Shown here: positions 42,249-49,245 of the stretch, piece by piece
Layout of the letters: the number at the start of each line of letters is the position of its first letter
Numbering within the stretch: position 1 is the stretch's first letter
NCBI GenBank assembly: GCA_964540905.1
Contig: CAZIOS010000013.1
Span: 8,091-72,090, forward strand
DNA: 64,000 nt
DNA from: VAYN01 sp964540905
GTDB lineage: Bacteria; Actinomycetota; Thermoleophilia; Solirubrobacterales; 70-9
Reading direction: 5' to 3'
Notes under the pieces: generated by a model
The model's input: the letters and a program-made list of their open reading frames with translations, nothing else
The model's database searches: none
What the model was told of the DNA's origin: nothing
Made by a program: the position numbers and the translations under genes

Positions 42249-43853
42249 ATGTCTGAGCAACTACCGTGGCTGAACAAGCTCAAGCCTTTCACCATCCTCA
42301 CCCCGGCCGACGAGGCCGGATGGGAGCAGTTCTGCCTGATCTGTGGGGAAAGCGCCGATTTCCGTTCTCTGGTCACCGCGGTCCGCGCGTCTGGGGCGCA
42401 CAGCGTGGTGATAGAGAACGCCTACCCCGACCTCGATCAGGCGAGCGAGGCTCCTTACTGGCCGCGGGCCTTCCCGCTTCCCCACATCGACGTGCATCGC
42501 CTGCACTTCTTCGCTTCGGAGGTCCGTGGGTCGTTCCCTGCCGAGCGCCAGGAGGGCTACCTCGGCTACGCCGTCGTTGCTCGCCCGCTCGGCCGGCTGG
42601 TACGTGCTCTGGTGTCGCCGCCGCCCTGCCTGCGGTCCGGCGCCGAGGGTCCCTGCGGCCACTGCGAGGAGGGAAGCGCGGTCGCGCCGTCCTTCGAGGG
42701 CACGGTGACGGCGGCCGTGGAGACCGTCGAGCTCTTCGGCATCGACTATCCGATCTCCGGGGTGCCCTACTGCGGCCAGGACGCCTGGCATCTGCAGTGC
42801 GGTCACGCGGCAGCCTGGACCTGTCTCTTCACCGGGTTCCTGGCGGGGCGGGCGCCGCGGACGACGATCGGCGACGCGGTCGAGGCGGGCGCAAGCGCCG
42901 AAGTCGACGTCCACCGCGCGGTCTCCTCGACCGGCACCAATTTCTTCCAGATGCAGCGGATCTTCAGCGCTCGCGGGATGCCGGCGCTCTTCTACGAAAT
43001 CCCGAAGCTGACCGAGGATCCGCGACTGAAATTGCACGGCCTGCGCGACGCCGATCGCGGCGAGGTGCGGAAGGTCGTCCTGCGCACCGTCTGCAACTAC
43101 CTGAACTCGGGCTTCCCGGTCGTGGCCAGCACGCGTGAACACACCGTCACCCTGATCGGCTGGCGGCGCACGGGCGGCCCCGAGGGCGAAGTCGATCTCG
43201 TCTACAGCGATGCCGATGAGGTCTACGGGACTGTGCCCGCCTCACGAATCGAAGATGAGGGATGGGGTGCGCTGATGATCCCGCTCCCTCCCGAGGTGGT
43301 GCTGACCGGCGAGGCGGCGCAGTCGGTGACCCACGATGCGCTCACCGACCTGCCTGTCTTCCTGGCCGACGCGGTCAGCGAGGAGGGGGCTGCGGTCGCC
43401 GGCGAGGCGGCCCGGGTGGTCTCCGCGGCGCTTGCCGACGAGCGGCTGAGCCTGCGCCTCGAGCTGAAGCGTCGCCACTCCTATCGGGCCGCGGTGCGCG
43501 AGCAGGTCGGGAGCCGAGGCGGCGACGTGAGCGAGGCCCTATCAGTGTTGCGGGCGCCCGCCTGGGTGTGGGTGGTCGAGGCGCAGGATCGCGAGGCTCG
43601 CGCGCAGGGTGAGGACTGCGTCTTTTGCGAGTTCGTCTTCGATACCACCTCGCCCGAGGACTCGCCGCATCTCGCCGCCGCCTCGCTCGGCGACCTGACC
43701 TGGATCTACTGGCCGTATGATCCCCGCTCGATGCCTTCGCTGGTCGAGCACCGACGGGGAGTGGACAACCTCCGTTGGCGCTCGCAGATCAACCCCTCAA
43801 TCGCCACTCTGCGCGAGGAGGATGTCCAACGGGTAGGTGGAAAGGCAAGATGA
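42249..43853 (+). CDS. Papain-like/C39-like cysteine peptidase domain protein
   Basis: A 534-residue soluble protein. Residues about 1-165 form a domain I cannot assign. Residues about 170-330 resemble the papain/C39 fold: GVPYCGQDAWHLQCGHAAAW with the likely nucleophile Cys near 183, VASTREHTVTLIGWRR with the His near 296, and an Asp in VYSDADEVYG. The C-terminal 200 residues are acidic and unassigned. The ATG at 42249 lacks a ribosome-binding site and follows a TATAGACT run, so it may be nearly leaderless. It leads a four-gene operon with a ribbon-helix-helix-like, a membrane and a Cas2-fold protein. A processing or defence role is inference. Confidence 0.6.
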   Translation: MSEQLPWLNKLKPFTILTPADEAGWEQFCLICGESADFRSLVTAVRASGAHSVVIENAYPDLDQASEAPYWPRAFPLPHIDVHRLHFFASEVRGSFPAERQEGYLGYAVVARPLGRLVRALVSPPPCLRSGAEGPCGHCEEGSAVAPSFEGTVTAAVETVELFGIDYPISGVPYCGQDAWHLQCGHAAAWTCLFTGFLAGRAPRTTIGDAVEAGASAEVDVHRAVSSTGTNFFQMQRIFSARGMPALFYEIPKLTEDPRLKLHGLRDADRGEVRKVVLRTVCNYLNSGFPVVASTREHTVTLIGWRRTGGPEGEVDLVYSDADEVYGTVPASRIEDEGWGALMIPLPPEVVLTGEAAQSVTHDALTDLPVFLADAVSEEGAAVAGEAARVVSAALADERLSLRLELKRRHSYRAAVREQVGSRGGDVSEALSVLRAPAWVWVVEAQDREARAQGEDCVFCEFVFDTTSPEDSPHLAAASLGDLTWIYWPYDPRSMPSLVEHRRGVDNLRWRSQINPSIATLREEDVQRVGGKAR

Positions 43854-43867
43854 CGAAGGAGGCAGAC

Positions 43868-44155
43868 ATGGACGAGTCCACCGAGGCGACCGACGTGAAT
43901 CAGTCGGGTCCGCCGCTGGTCGGTGAAGATGACGAGCAACGGATCGTCGTCACCCTCAGCGCCGAGGCCTACAACAAGCTGAAAGGCACCGCGGACCGGA
44001 CCCACCTGAGCGTCGCCGACCTGGTCAAGAACGGCCTGGCCCTGGCCGATTGGCTTGAGGACGAGAACTCGCGCGGCTCCCAGCTTCTGATCAAGCGCGG
44101 CGGTCGCCTGCGCGAGGTGAACCTGCCGGGCAGGGGCGAGGACTCCTCGCGATGA
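43868..44155 (+). CDS. Small CopG/RHH-like regulatory protein
   Basis: A 95-residue acidic protein. RIVVTLSAEAYNKLKGTADR followed by HLSVADLVKNGLALADWLED has the strand-helix-helix pattern of ribbon-helix-helix DNA-binding proteins. The ATG at 43868 is chosen because AAGGAGG (43856-43862) precedes it; an in-frame ATG at 43850 is less likely. It would repress the operon or act as its antitoxin. The stop overlaps the next start by four bases. Confidence 0.65.
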   Translation: MDESTEATDVNQSGPPLVGEDDEQRIVVTLSAEAYNKLKGTADRTHLSVADLVKNGLALADWLEDENSRGSQLLIKRGGRLREVNLPGRGEDSSR

Positions 44156-44439
44156 GTGAAGGCGACCCGGGCTCCGGGCCGCTCAACATCGAGGTGGACG
44201 TTGGCGATCTTGAGGCGGATTTCGCTGGCCCCGAATTCGACCTGCATCGCGCCCGAGTCCAGTTCACCTGGTTCGTCCTCGGGGTCTTCGGGCTAACGAT
44301 CCTGGCCGCGTTGGTCTCGGCCTTCACCGGCGACTGGCACGCGATGTTGGCCGTGCTCGAGCGCCTCCTGCCGGCCGAGAGCGCGGTGGTTGGCGCCACT
44401 GTCGGCTTCTACTTCATCTCCAAGCCAGACGACTTCTGA
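44152..44439 (+). CDS. Small two-segment membrane protein
   Basis: A 95-residue protein with an acidic N-terminus (about 40 residues) and two hydrophobic segments, FTWFVLGVFGLTILAALVSA and ESAVVGATVGFYFISK. I find no family. In a presumed defence or toxin operon such a protein could be the membrane-damaging part, which is speculation. It overlaps the RHH-like gene and is one base from the Cas2-like gene. Confidence 0.6.
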   Translation: MSEGDPGSGPLNIEVDVGDLEADFAGPEFDLHRARVQFTWFVLGVFGLTILAALVSAFTGDWHAMLAVLERLLPAESAVVGATVGFYFISKPDDF

Positions 44440-44440
44440 G

Positions 44441-44719
44441 ATGCGCCAGTCCTACATAGTCTCCTACGACCTCCGCCAGCCCGACGACGCGTCGGCCGAC
44501 TACGAGGAGCTGATTAAGGCGATCAAGGGCTACGGCTACTGGGGGAGGCTCATGCTGTCGACCTGGATCGTCGTGACGACTCAGGACGCCGCGGAGATCC
44601 GCGACACCCTCCAGCAGCACATGGCGTCTCAGGATCGGATCTTCGTCGCCCCTGTGGGTAAGCCCGCAGCCTGGCGCAACATCATGGCTAAGTCGGAGTG
44701 GTTGAAGAACCGCCCCTAG
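44441..44719 (+). CDS. Cas2/VapD-fold (SinR-like) small protein
   Basis: A 92-residue ferredoxin-like protein. SYIVSYDLRQPDDASADYEE ends its first strand with YDL, the feature shared by Cas2, VapD and the small SinR-like family. STWIVVTTQDAAEIRDTLQQ and RIFVAPVGKPAAW supply the later strands. Cas2 and VapD can act as nucleases. No CRISPR array or cas1 is present, so it is a non-CRISPR member. It ends the protease operon. Confidence 0.72.
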   Translation: MRQSYIVSYDLRQPDDASADYEELIKAIKGYGYWGRLMLSTWIVVTTQDAAEIRDTLQQHMASQDRIFVAPVGKPAAWRNIMAKSEWLKNRP

Positions 44720-44946
44720 CACCGATGAGGAACCCCCGGCAGGTGTGAACGGAGAGTTGTGGGCCACCTGTCGATCCGCCCGAAGGCGTTGTCCGGTCCG
44801 ATCGCGGCAGCCACGACGGTGGCCTCGTATCCGGGCTCGGTGAGGAACTTCACGCTCCATCGATCCCGATCTGCACGAGGATGAGCCTAGGGTGCGCTCC
44901 TTTCGGGGCGGCGCCTGCAGGGCTTCTCCTCCCTTGCCCGGATGCA

Positions 44947-45666
44947 TCATCTCCGTCCGCGGTCGGTGTGGATGACGCAGCGGCGTACCCCGGCCGCCCG
45001 CATCGCCGCGGTGCGGTGGCGCCCGTTGATGAACGCCGATGCCTCGAGGGGGATGGCGATCGGGTCACGGAAGAGGCTCCGGAGCAGGCCACACCCCTCC
45101 TCGGTCAGCTCCTCTTCGCCGCGCGCAAGGATCGACGCGTCATCGCGCGGTGAGACGCCGGACTCCGACAGCTCCACCGCGATGCTTGCTATTGCAGGCC
45201 AGTCCTCCTCGCCGTAGCGCTCGGCCTGCTCCTCGTCGGTCTCCGGCAGCGAAGCTAGCTCGACGACCTCAAAAGAGGCGAGATCTCGGCGCTCCTCGTC
45301 TTCGGCCTCGGCTCGGATTCCGGCGTTATAGGCGGCCACCAGCGACTCGACGTCCCTGGGATCGTCGGGAATCTGCTCCAGCATTTCCGCCACCCAGACG
45401 ATCGAGGTGTCATGGCTCGGAGGTTCCTCTAGCACCGCCTCCAGGCACCGATAGCTCGGTGCGTTCCCAAGCAGAATGAAGGCCTCTGGATGGCTGCCGC
45501 CCCCGATCAGGGCACAGACCTCGCCGGTCGCCTCGATCCAGGTCGTCCGCATCCCGCACTGTCCATCCTCGGAGCGAAAGAAGCAGTAATCCAACTGGCG
45601 AGACCCGTCTCGCCGCGGATCATCCTCATAGAACCTCCCGGCAGGGATCGGGGCGAAGTCCGGCAT
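44947..45666 (-). CDS. Acidic protein with ParB-like C-terminal motif
   Basis: A 239-residue, strongly acidic protein. The C-terminal stretch SAFINGRHRTAAMRAAGVRR recalls the substrate-binding motif of ParB/sulfiredoxin-fold proteins (NGRHR..A...G). The rest is unassigned. The ATG at 45666 is preferred over the TTG just upstream. A strong palindrome directly before the start suggests self-regulation. It stands alone between the protease operon and the tRNA-like sequence. Confidence 0.6.
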   Translation of the reverse strand: MPDFAPIPAGRFYEDDPRRDGSRQLDYCFFRSEDGQCGMRTTWIEATGEVCALIGGGSHPEAFILLGNAPSYRCLEAVLEEPPSHDTSIVWVAEMLEQIPDDPRDVESLVAAYNAGIRAEAEDEERRDLASFEVVELASLPETDEEQAERYGEEDWPAIASIAVELSESGVSPRDDASILARGEEELTEEGCGLLRSLFRDPIAIPLEASAFINGRHRTAAMRAAGVRRCVIHTDRGRR

Positions 45667-45669
45667 CAA

Positions 45670-45696
45670 GAGAACCTATCCTCGGGGTAGGTTCTC
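45670..45696 (-). promoter_or_regulatory. Operator-like palindrome before the ParB-like gene
   Basis: GAGAACCTA (45670-45678) and TAGGTTCTC (45688-45696) are perfect inverted repeats around a 9-base centre that itself is partly symmetrical (CC..GG). Four bases separate it from the ATG at 45666, so a bound repressor would block initiation. Confidence 0.55.
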
Positions 45697-45898
45697 CGTG
45701 ATCGGGGAGGCAGTGTATGAGGGGGGTCCGAGAAAATCGCGGCCTCGTCGTGAAGCAGGTCCATAGTCAGTCAATCGCAGCGGCAGCCGCCCACTGTGGG
45801 CTCTCCTGCAGGGCCACTAGCAGTGCCCGGAATGCGGACCGAAAGCTGAGCCCTCCGGAAGCAATAGCTCCTTGATCTCGGGAAAGCCGCTGAAACCG

Positions 45899-45971
45899 TG
45901 CCCCGTAGCTCAGCAGGACTCCGCTGCGGTCTCATAACCCGAAGGTCGCAGGTTCGAATCCTGCCCCCGCT
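45899..45971 (+). pseudogene. Degenerate tRNA-Met(CAT)-like sequence, possible attachment site
   Basis: The D-loop start (TAGCTCAGCAGGA), a CTCATAA anticodon loop, a variable region and an intact T arm (GCAGG-TTCGAAT-CCTGC) are clear, and the sequence ends CCCCGCT-A. The 5' acceptor strand (TGCCCCG) does not pair with CCCCGCT, the D stem cannot close and the anticodon stem has mismatches. It therefore looks like a tRNA-Met gene whose 5' half has been altered. The 3' end recurs at 60890-60910. Confidence 0.55.
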
Positions 45972-45978
45972 ATTAGTT

Positions 45979-46047
45979 CGTCGCAGGTTCAAAGCGCCCT
46001 AAAAGTCCTGCAAATCTAGATTTTTACCCAGCGCTTTGAACCTACGA
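45979..46047 (+). repeat. Inverted repeat at the left end of the presumed element
   Basis: GTCGCAGGTTCAAAGCGC (45979-45996) pairs with 46030-46047 over 17 of 18 positions. Its first 14 bases repeat the T arm of the adjacent tRNA-like sequence (45944-45957) with one change. It may be a recombination site or a terminator. Confidence 0.5.
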
Positions 46048-46135
46048 CAAACGGTCGTTTCAAGCTGGTGGCCGCGGGCTTTGGCAGGGGAATTTGTGTC
46101 TTTGGGAGGTCGCCGAGGGGTTTGTTCCCCGCCGG

Positions 46136-46360
46136 TCATCGGTCTTGGGAGCTGTCCTTCCTCCGTTCCCACTCCTTGATTACAGCCGGGCGAAGAAAGC
46201 GGGCCATAGCTTTCACCTGGCGTTCGTGGACCTCTTTGGCCCTGGGCGCATTCGGGCCGAGCTCGTAGACCGTGGTGTTGATCCTCAGGGGCCGGGTTTT
46301 CTCCTTGGCGGCCCGAGGCTTTTTCTTGGCCTTCTTCGGGGGTTTCGGGGCTTCGCTCAT
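46136..46360 (-). CDS. Small basic protein next to a recombinase remnant
   Basis: A 74-residue Lys/Pro-rich protein (MSEAPKPPKKAKKKPRAAKE then RINTTVYELGPNAPRAKEVH). The ATG at 46360 is the more natural start within a longer open frame. Its composition fits a DNA-binding or directionality factor of the element, but I recognise no family. It lies downstream of the serine recombinase fragment on the same strand. Confidence 0.4.
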   Translation of the reverse strand: MSEAPKPPKKAKKKPRAAKEKTRPLRINTTVYELGPNAPRAKEVHERQVKAMARFLRPAVIKEWERRKDSSQDR

Positions 46361-46399
46361 CTGGGAGATCCCAGCCCGTCTGGCGTTGGCGCGCTCCAC

Positions 46400-46713
46400 C
46401 GAGTCTCCTCTCGCAGATGCCGCTCGTCAACCTCCAGTCGGCGCTCGATCTGCGTCCGGTCGGCGGCCATTTGCGAGGCGGTCGGTCAACTCGAGGTTCA
46501 CCGCGTCGGCGGGTATCTCCACCTCGTGGGTCTAGTTGCGGCTTGCCGCGCTCTGCCGGCGCCTTGCGCCCGCTCTCCGTGTCCCAGAAGCGATGTCGAC
46601 CTTCTCGCCGATCGGTTCAGCGGCTCGTTGCATTTGGCGAGCCTGCGCGGGATCCAGAGCGAGGGATCCTGGGCGTCGTCGGTCGAGACACGGCCGTAGA
46701 AGGCGACCTTCAT
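46400..46713 (-). pseudogene. Decayed serine recombinase/integrase
   Basis: The minus strand from 46713 encodes MKVAFYGRVSTDDAQDPSLW, the catalytic N-terminus of a serine recombinase with the Ser in GRVST. The sequence then continues in other frames as EPIGEKVDI and WDTESGRKAPAERGK, as in intact relatives. A helical piece (TQIERRLEVDERHLREET) that resembles a recombinase C-terminus follows near 46420. The rest, including most of the DNA-binding part, is gone. Two frameshifts plus a large deletion mean it is inactive. Confidence 0.72.
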
Positions 46714-46860
46714 TGGCCGGTCCGATCCTGCATGGTGCCCGGTCCCCCTGGGACCTCCCGAGGGTAGCGATCATCAATGGTCGTATCCCCAGGACAAGGG
46801 CGTGCTACGGCGCATCCTCGATCCGGGTCAAGACGGCGCGCTGGTTTGAGACCGGCGTAT

Positions 46861-47856
46861 CTACAGATCGATTCCGGCGATCAGCGCCATGCCCTCGAGG
46901 AGCTCGAAGTCGAGCTTGTCGACGGGCCAATCCTCTCTGAGTCGGTCGCGATCATTCTGGAGACGCTCGAAGATCAGGAATGCCTCGGGCTGGGAGAGCA
47001 GCGGGTTGGCGGTCTCGTCGTCGGCGTAGGCCTCGTAGATGTCTTCCAGCTTCTGCCAATTCGCCTCTATGTAGGGATCGATATGGGTCTCGACGACGTC
47101 ACCTGGCACGCACCCGTAAAGATGCACGAGAAACGGGACGGAGAGCAGCGAGAGTTTGCGGTCGGGCGAGCGCGGGGTGAAGCGGAGGAGGCGATCGTCG
47201 AGCTCGGCCGCTACCGTCATCTCGGCGTAGTCCGGGTCGCCGGCGATCACCCTGCGGAGACGATCGACCTCGCCGTCGAAGAGCTCGACCAGGGCCACCA
47301 ATCTGGTGACTGCCCGCTTCGTCTCATCGGCGGCCTCCACCGGCGGCTTGTAGAGAAGGTCGTGGGAGACGACTGCCCAGGCGCTCTGCGCCTTGCTGTG
47401 GATCTGCAGCTCGGCGCGCAGCTCGCCGAGCTCGGGTGTGTCGGGTCCGAGGTCGCCCTGGCCGACCAAAAGCTCGGGCCTCGGTGCAAGTTCGAAATGG
47501 ACCCCGAGGTAGCCGAGCTGGTCATACTGGAGGGCTTCAAGCTTCTGCTCGCGGTCCGCGATGCTGCAGAGCGCCTCGACGATCGCTTCCACCCGACCGA
47601 TGTCCTCGAGGTAGGGCACGATCACTCGCACGCCCGCCTTGTCGCCGATTTCCGCGAGCGGATCGGTGTAGCCCTCTCGGAGCGCCTTCTTGGCGAAACT
47701 GCGGACCTCCTTCGCGCGGCTCGAGACCTCGCAATAGATACCCGCCGAGCCGAGATCGCGCTCGAGAGCGGCGTGGATCCGGTGCGCGAGAGCCTCGAAG
47801 AGCGGGCGCTCGACCTCATAGGCGCCCGCGATCTGCCCGTAGCTGCTAGCCGCCAC
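46861..47856 (-). CDS. RelA/SpoT-domain nucleotide pyrophosphotransferase, single-domain
   Basis: A 331-residue protein. Residues about 45-205 form a RelA/SpoT synthetase fold with SSRAKEVRSFAKKAL, IGDKAGVRVIVPYLEDI, QYDQLGYLGVHFEL and ELQIHSKAQSAWAVVSHDLL followed by YK. There is no hydrolase HD domain and no TGS/ACT tail. The C-terminal 120 residues are helical and unassigned. Members of this group make (p)ppGpp or act as toxins that pyrophosphorylate nucleotides or tRNA. It is downstream of and overlaps by 11 bases the NdpA-like gene, so the two probably act together. Confidence 0.78.
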   Translation of the reverse strand: MAASSYGQIAGAYEVERPLFEALAHRIHAALERDLGSAGIYCEVSSRAKEVRSFAKKALREGYTDPLAEIGDKAGVRVIVPYLEDIGRVEAIVEALCSIADREQKLEALQYDQLGYLGVHFELAPRPELLVGQGDLGPDTPELGELRAELQIHSKAQSAWAVVSHDLLYKPPVEAADETKRAVTRLVALVELFDGEVDRLRRVIAGDPDYAEMTVAAELDDRLLRFTPRSPDRKLSLLSVPFLVHLYGCVPGDVVETHIDPYIEANWQKLEDIYEAYADDETANPLLSQPEAFLIFERLQNDRDRLREDWPVDKLDFELLEGMALIAGIDL

Positions 47857-48892
47857 CGCTGACCTCGTCGATGCGGTCGTGGATTTCTACGGGGGCCGCC
47901 TCGCTGTCGGTCGGGTTGACGGTGACGTATTTCTCGACGTCCTCCGGTGGTCCGGAGAGCTTCAGCTTCGACTCCACGAAGCGCATTGAGAGGCGCTTGA
48001 CCTTCGGTGCCACGAGCTTCAGGTCCTTCTCGATGCCCGTCGTCGGTGCCTCGGCCTCCGCGAGAAAGGTGCGATAGCCCTGCCGGTCCTCGACGTCGAG
48101 GTTCTCGTTGGCGAACGAGTTAGGTGAGAGGGTGTTTGCCTGTCGATTCATCTCGCCGAGCAGCGCGATCTCATACCGCGCTTTCTTCTCCGGCTCCGCT
48201 ACCTCCGTCTCGATCCAGCTCTGGGTCGTTTCGAAGAACGACTTGGTCGCGACGTCGGGCGCGTTGCGCAGGCGGGCGCCGAGGAAGCGGGCGAGGAAGA
48301 AGGTTGCGACCTCGGTCGTCGGGTTGTAGCCGCGCTGATCGTCGGAGACGATCCCCTCGAGCGATTCGAGGCCGGAGTCTGGCATGCGGAACGCCGATGC
48401 CTTGAAGAGGCGGGTGTGCTTTCCGAGCATCAGGTCGCGCAGGTGGGCGACGCTGAAGGTCTTGCCGCCGTCCGGCAGGGTGGTCTCCTCGACGCGGATC
48501 GCATCCTCGCGCTCAAGCTTCAGGATGGCGAGACAGGCTGCAGTCTCCACGCGGCCGAGAAGGGCGACCAGGAGGCCCGGGTTGCTGACCGCTGGCTGGG
48601 AGTCGTAGAGGTGGCGGGCGATGTCGCGGGAGGCCGCGATCAGCTGCGCGGGGTCCTTCATCACGGCCTCGATCAGGCCCGGCACCGGTGATTTCTGGTC
48701 GGGATCGTACTCAACCTCGTAGCCGTGTCGACCAAGGCTCTGGGTCGTCTTCTCCTTGAAGAAGTTCCTCAGCTCGGCGTTCAGCGGCGAGGGCGCGTCG
48801 CTGTAGGCGATGTCTTCGGGCGTCGTGCTGGTGTTGTTGCGGGGAACGTCGTGGACGACGATCTGATCGACGAAGAAGGTTCCGAGGTCCAT
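47846..48892 (-). CDS. NdpA/37-kDa nucleoid-associated-like protein
   Basis: A 348-residue protein of the nucleoid-associated (NA37/YejK) type. DLGTFFVDQIVVHDVPRNN at the start, the helix LNAELRNFFKEKTTQSLG and the core AVSNPGLLVALLGRVE agree with the family. The ATG at 48892 is chosen because the upstream extension of the open frame is non-coding in character. Such proteins bind nucleoid DNA. Pairing with a RelA/SpoT-domain gene in an island suggests a DNA-sensing and effector pair, which is inference. Confidence 0.68.
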   Translation of the reverse strand: MDLGTFFVDQIVVHDVPRNNTSTTPEDIAYSDAPSPLNAELRNFFKEKTTQSLGRHGYEVEYDPDQKSPVPGLIEAVMKDPAQLIAASRDIARHLYDSQPAVSNPGLLVALLGRVETAACLAILKLEREDAIRVEETTLPDGGKTFSVAHLRDLMLGKHTRLFKASAFRMPDSGLESLEGIVSDDQRGYNPTTEVATFFLARFLGARLRNAPDVATKSFFETTQSWIETEVAEPEKKARYEIALLGEMNRQANTLSPNSFANENLDVEDRQGYRTFLAEAEAPTTGIEKDLKLVAPKVKRLSMRFVESKLKLSGPPEDVEKYVTVNPTDSEAAPVEIHDRIDEVSGGG

Positions 48893-48986
48893 CTCTCTCC
48901 CTGGTGGCTGGGTCAGGCAGCGGGATCTCAAGGTCAGGACCCTGCCCGCAAGTTGCCCAGCCCCTGCTGGACCGCCGCGATCCTTC

Positions 48987-49004
48987 CATCGGTACGCACC
49001 GATG
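48987..49004. promoter_or_regulatory. Operator-like palindrome
   Basis: CATCGGT and ACCGATG are perfect 7-base arms around ACGC, lying 95 bases upstream of the NdpA-like start. The binding protein is unknown. Confidence 0.4.
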
Positions 49005-49040
49005 TCAACTCGGAACCCAAGGATCGGAGATCGGTTGATG

Positions 49041-49054
49041 CGAACATACGTTCG
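49041..49054. promoter_or_regulatory. LexA-type SOS box
   Basis: CGAACATACGTTCG is a full match to the Gram-positive/actinobacterial SOS box CGAAC-N4-GTTCG. It lies 149 bases upstream of the NdpA-like start and 191 bases upstream of TcmP. Either or both divergent operons could be repressed by LexA and induced by DNA damage. Confidence 0.65.
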
Positions 49055-49245
49055 TGTCACTGGTCGAGCATACGCCTCCTTGGTGATCGACCCGATATGG
49101 CCACCGAGGTTCTCGCTCTCCGCCTCGCGCGGCGGGCCGCGACGAGTCCCCTCTGGCGTCAGCCTGCCCGCTGGAATTCTCGCGCGGGAGGTCGCATTTT
49201 CCGTGCCTCTCCGGCGCCGTTCCGGTCCGACGCCGGTGATGTGAT

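Larger units (their letters stand above)
48893..49245. other. 353-base divergent regulatory region
   Basis: No gene is seen between the NdpA-like gene (minus) and the TcmP gene (plus). The stretch holds a palindrome CATCGGT-ACGC-ACCGATG (48987-49004) and a LexA-type site (49041-49054), and both promoters are expected here. Confidence 0.6.

Noticed and set aside
44441..44719. CRISPR-Cas locus suggested by the Cas2-like protein
   Set aside because: No repeat-spacer array, no cas1 and no effector genes are nearby.
45771..45992. 73-residue minus-strand open frame reading GGRIRTCDLRVM
   Set aside because: This is the well-known false protein obtained by translating the antisense of a tRNA; it was used instead as support for the tRNA-like sequence.
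46094..46699. 201-residue plus-strand open frame opposite the recombinase remnant
   Set aside because: It is antisense to the recognisable serine recombinase pieces and has no motif of its own.
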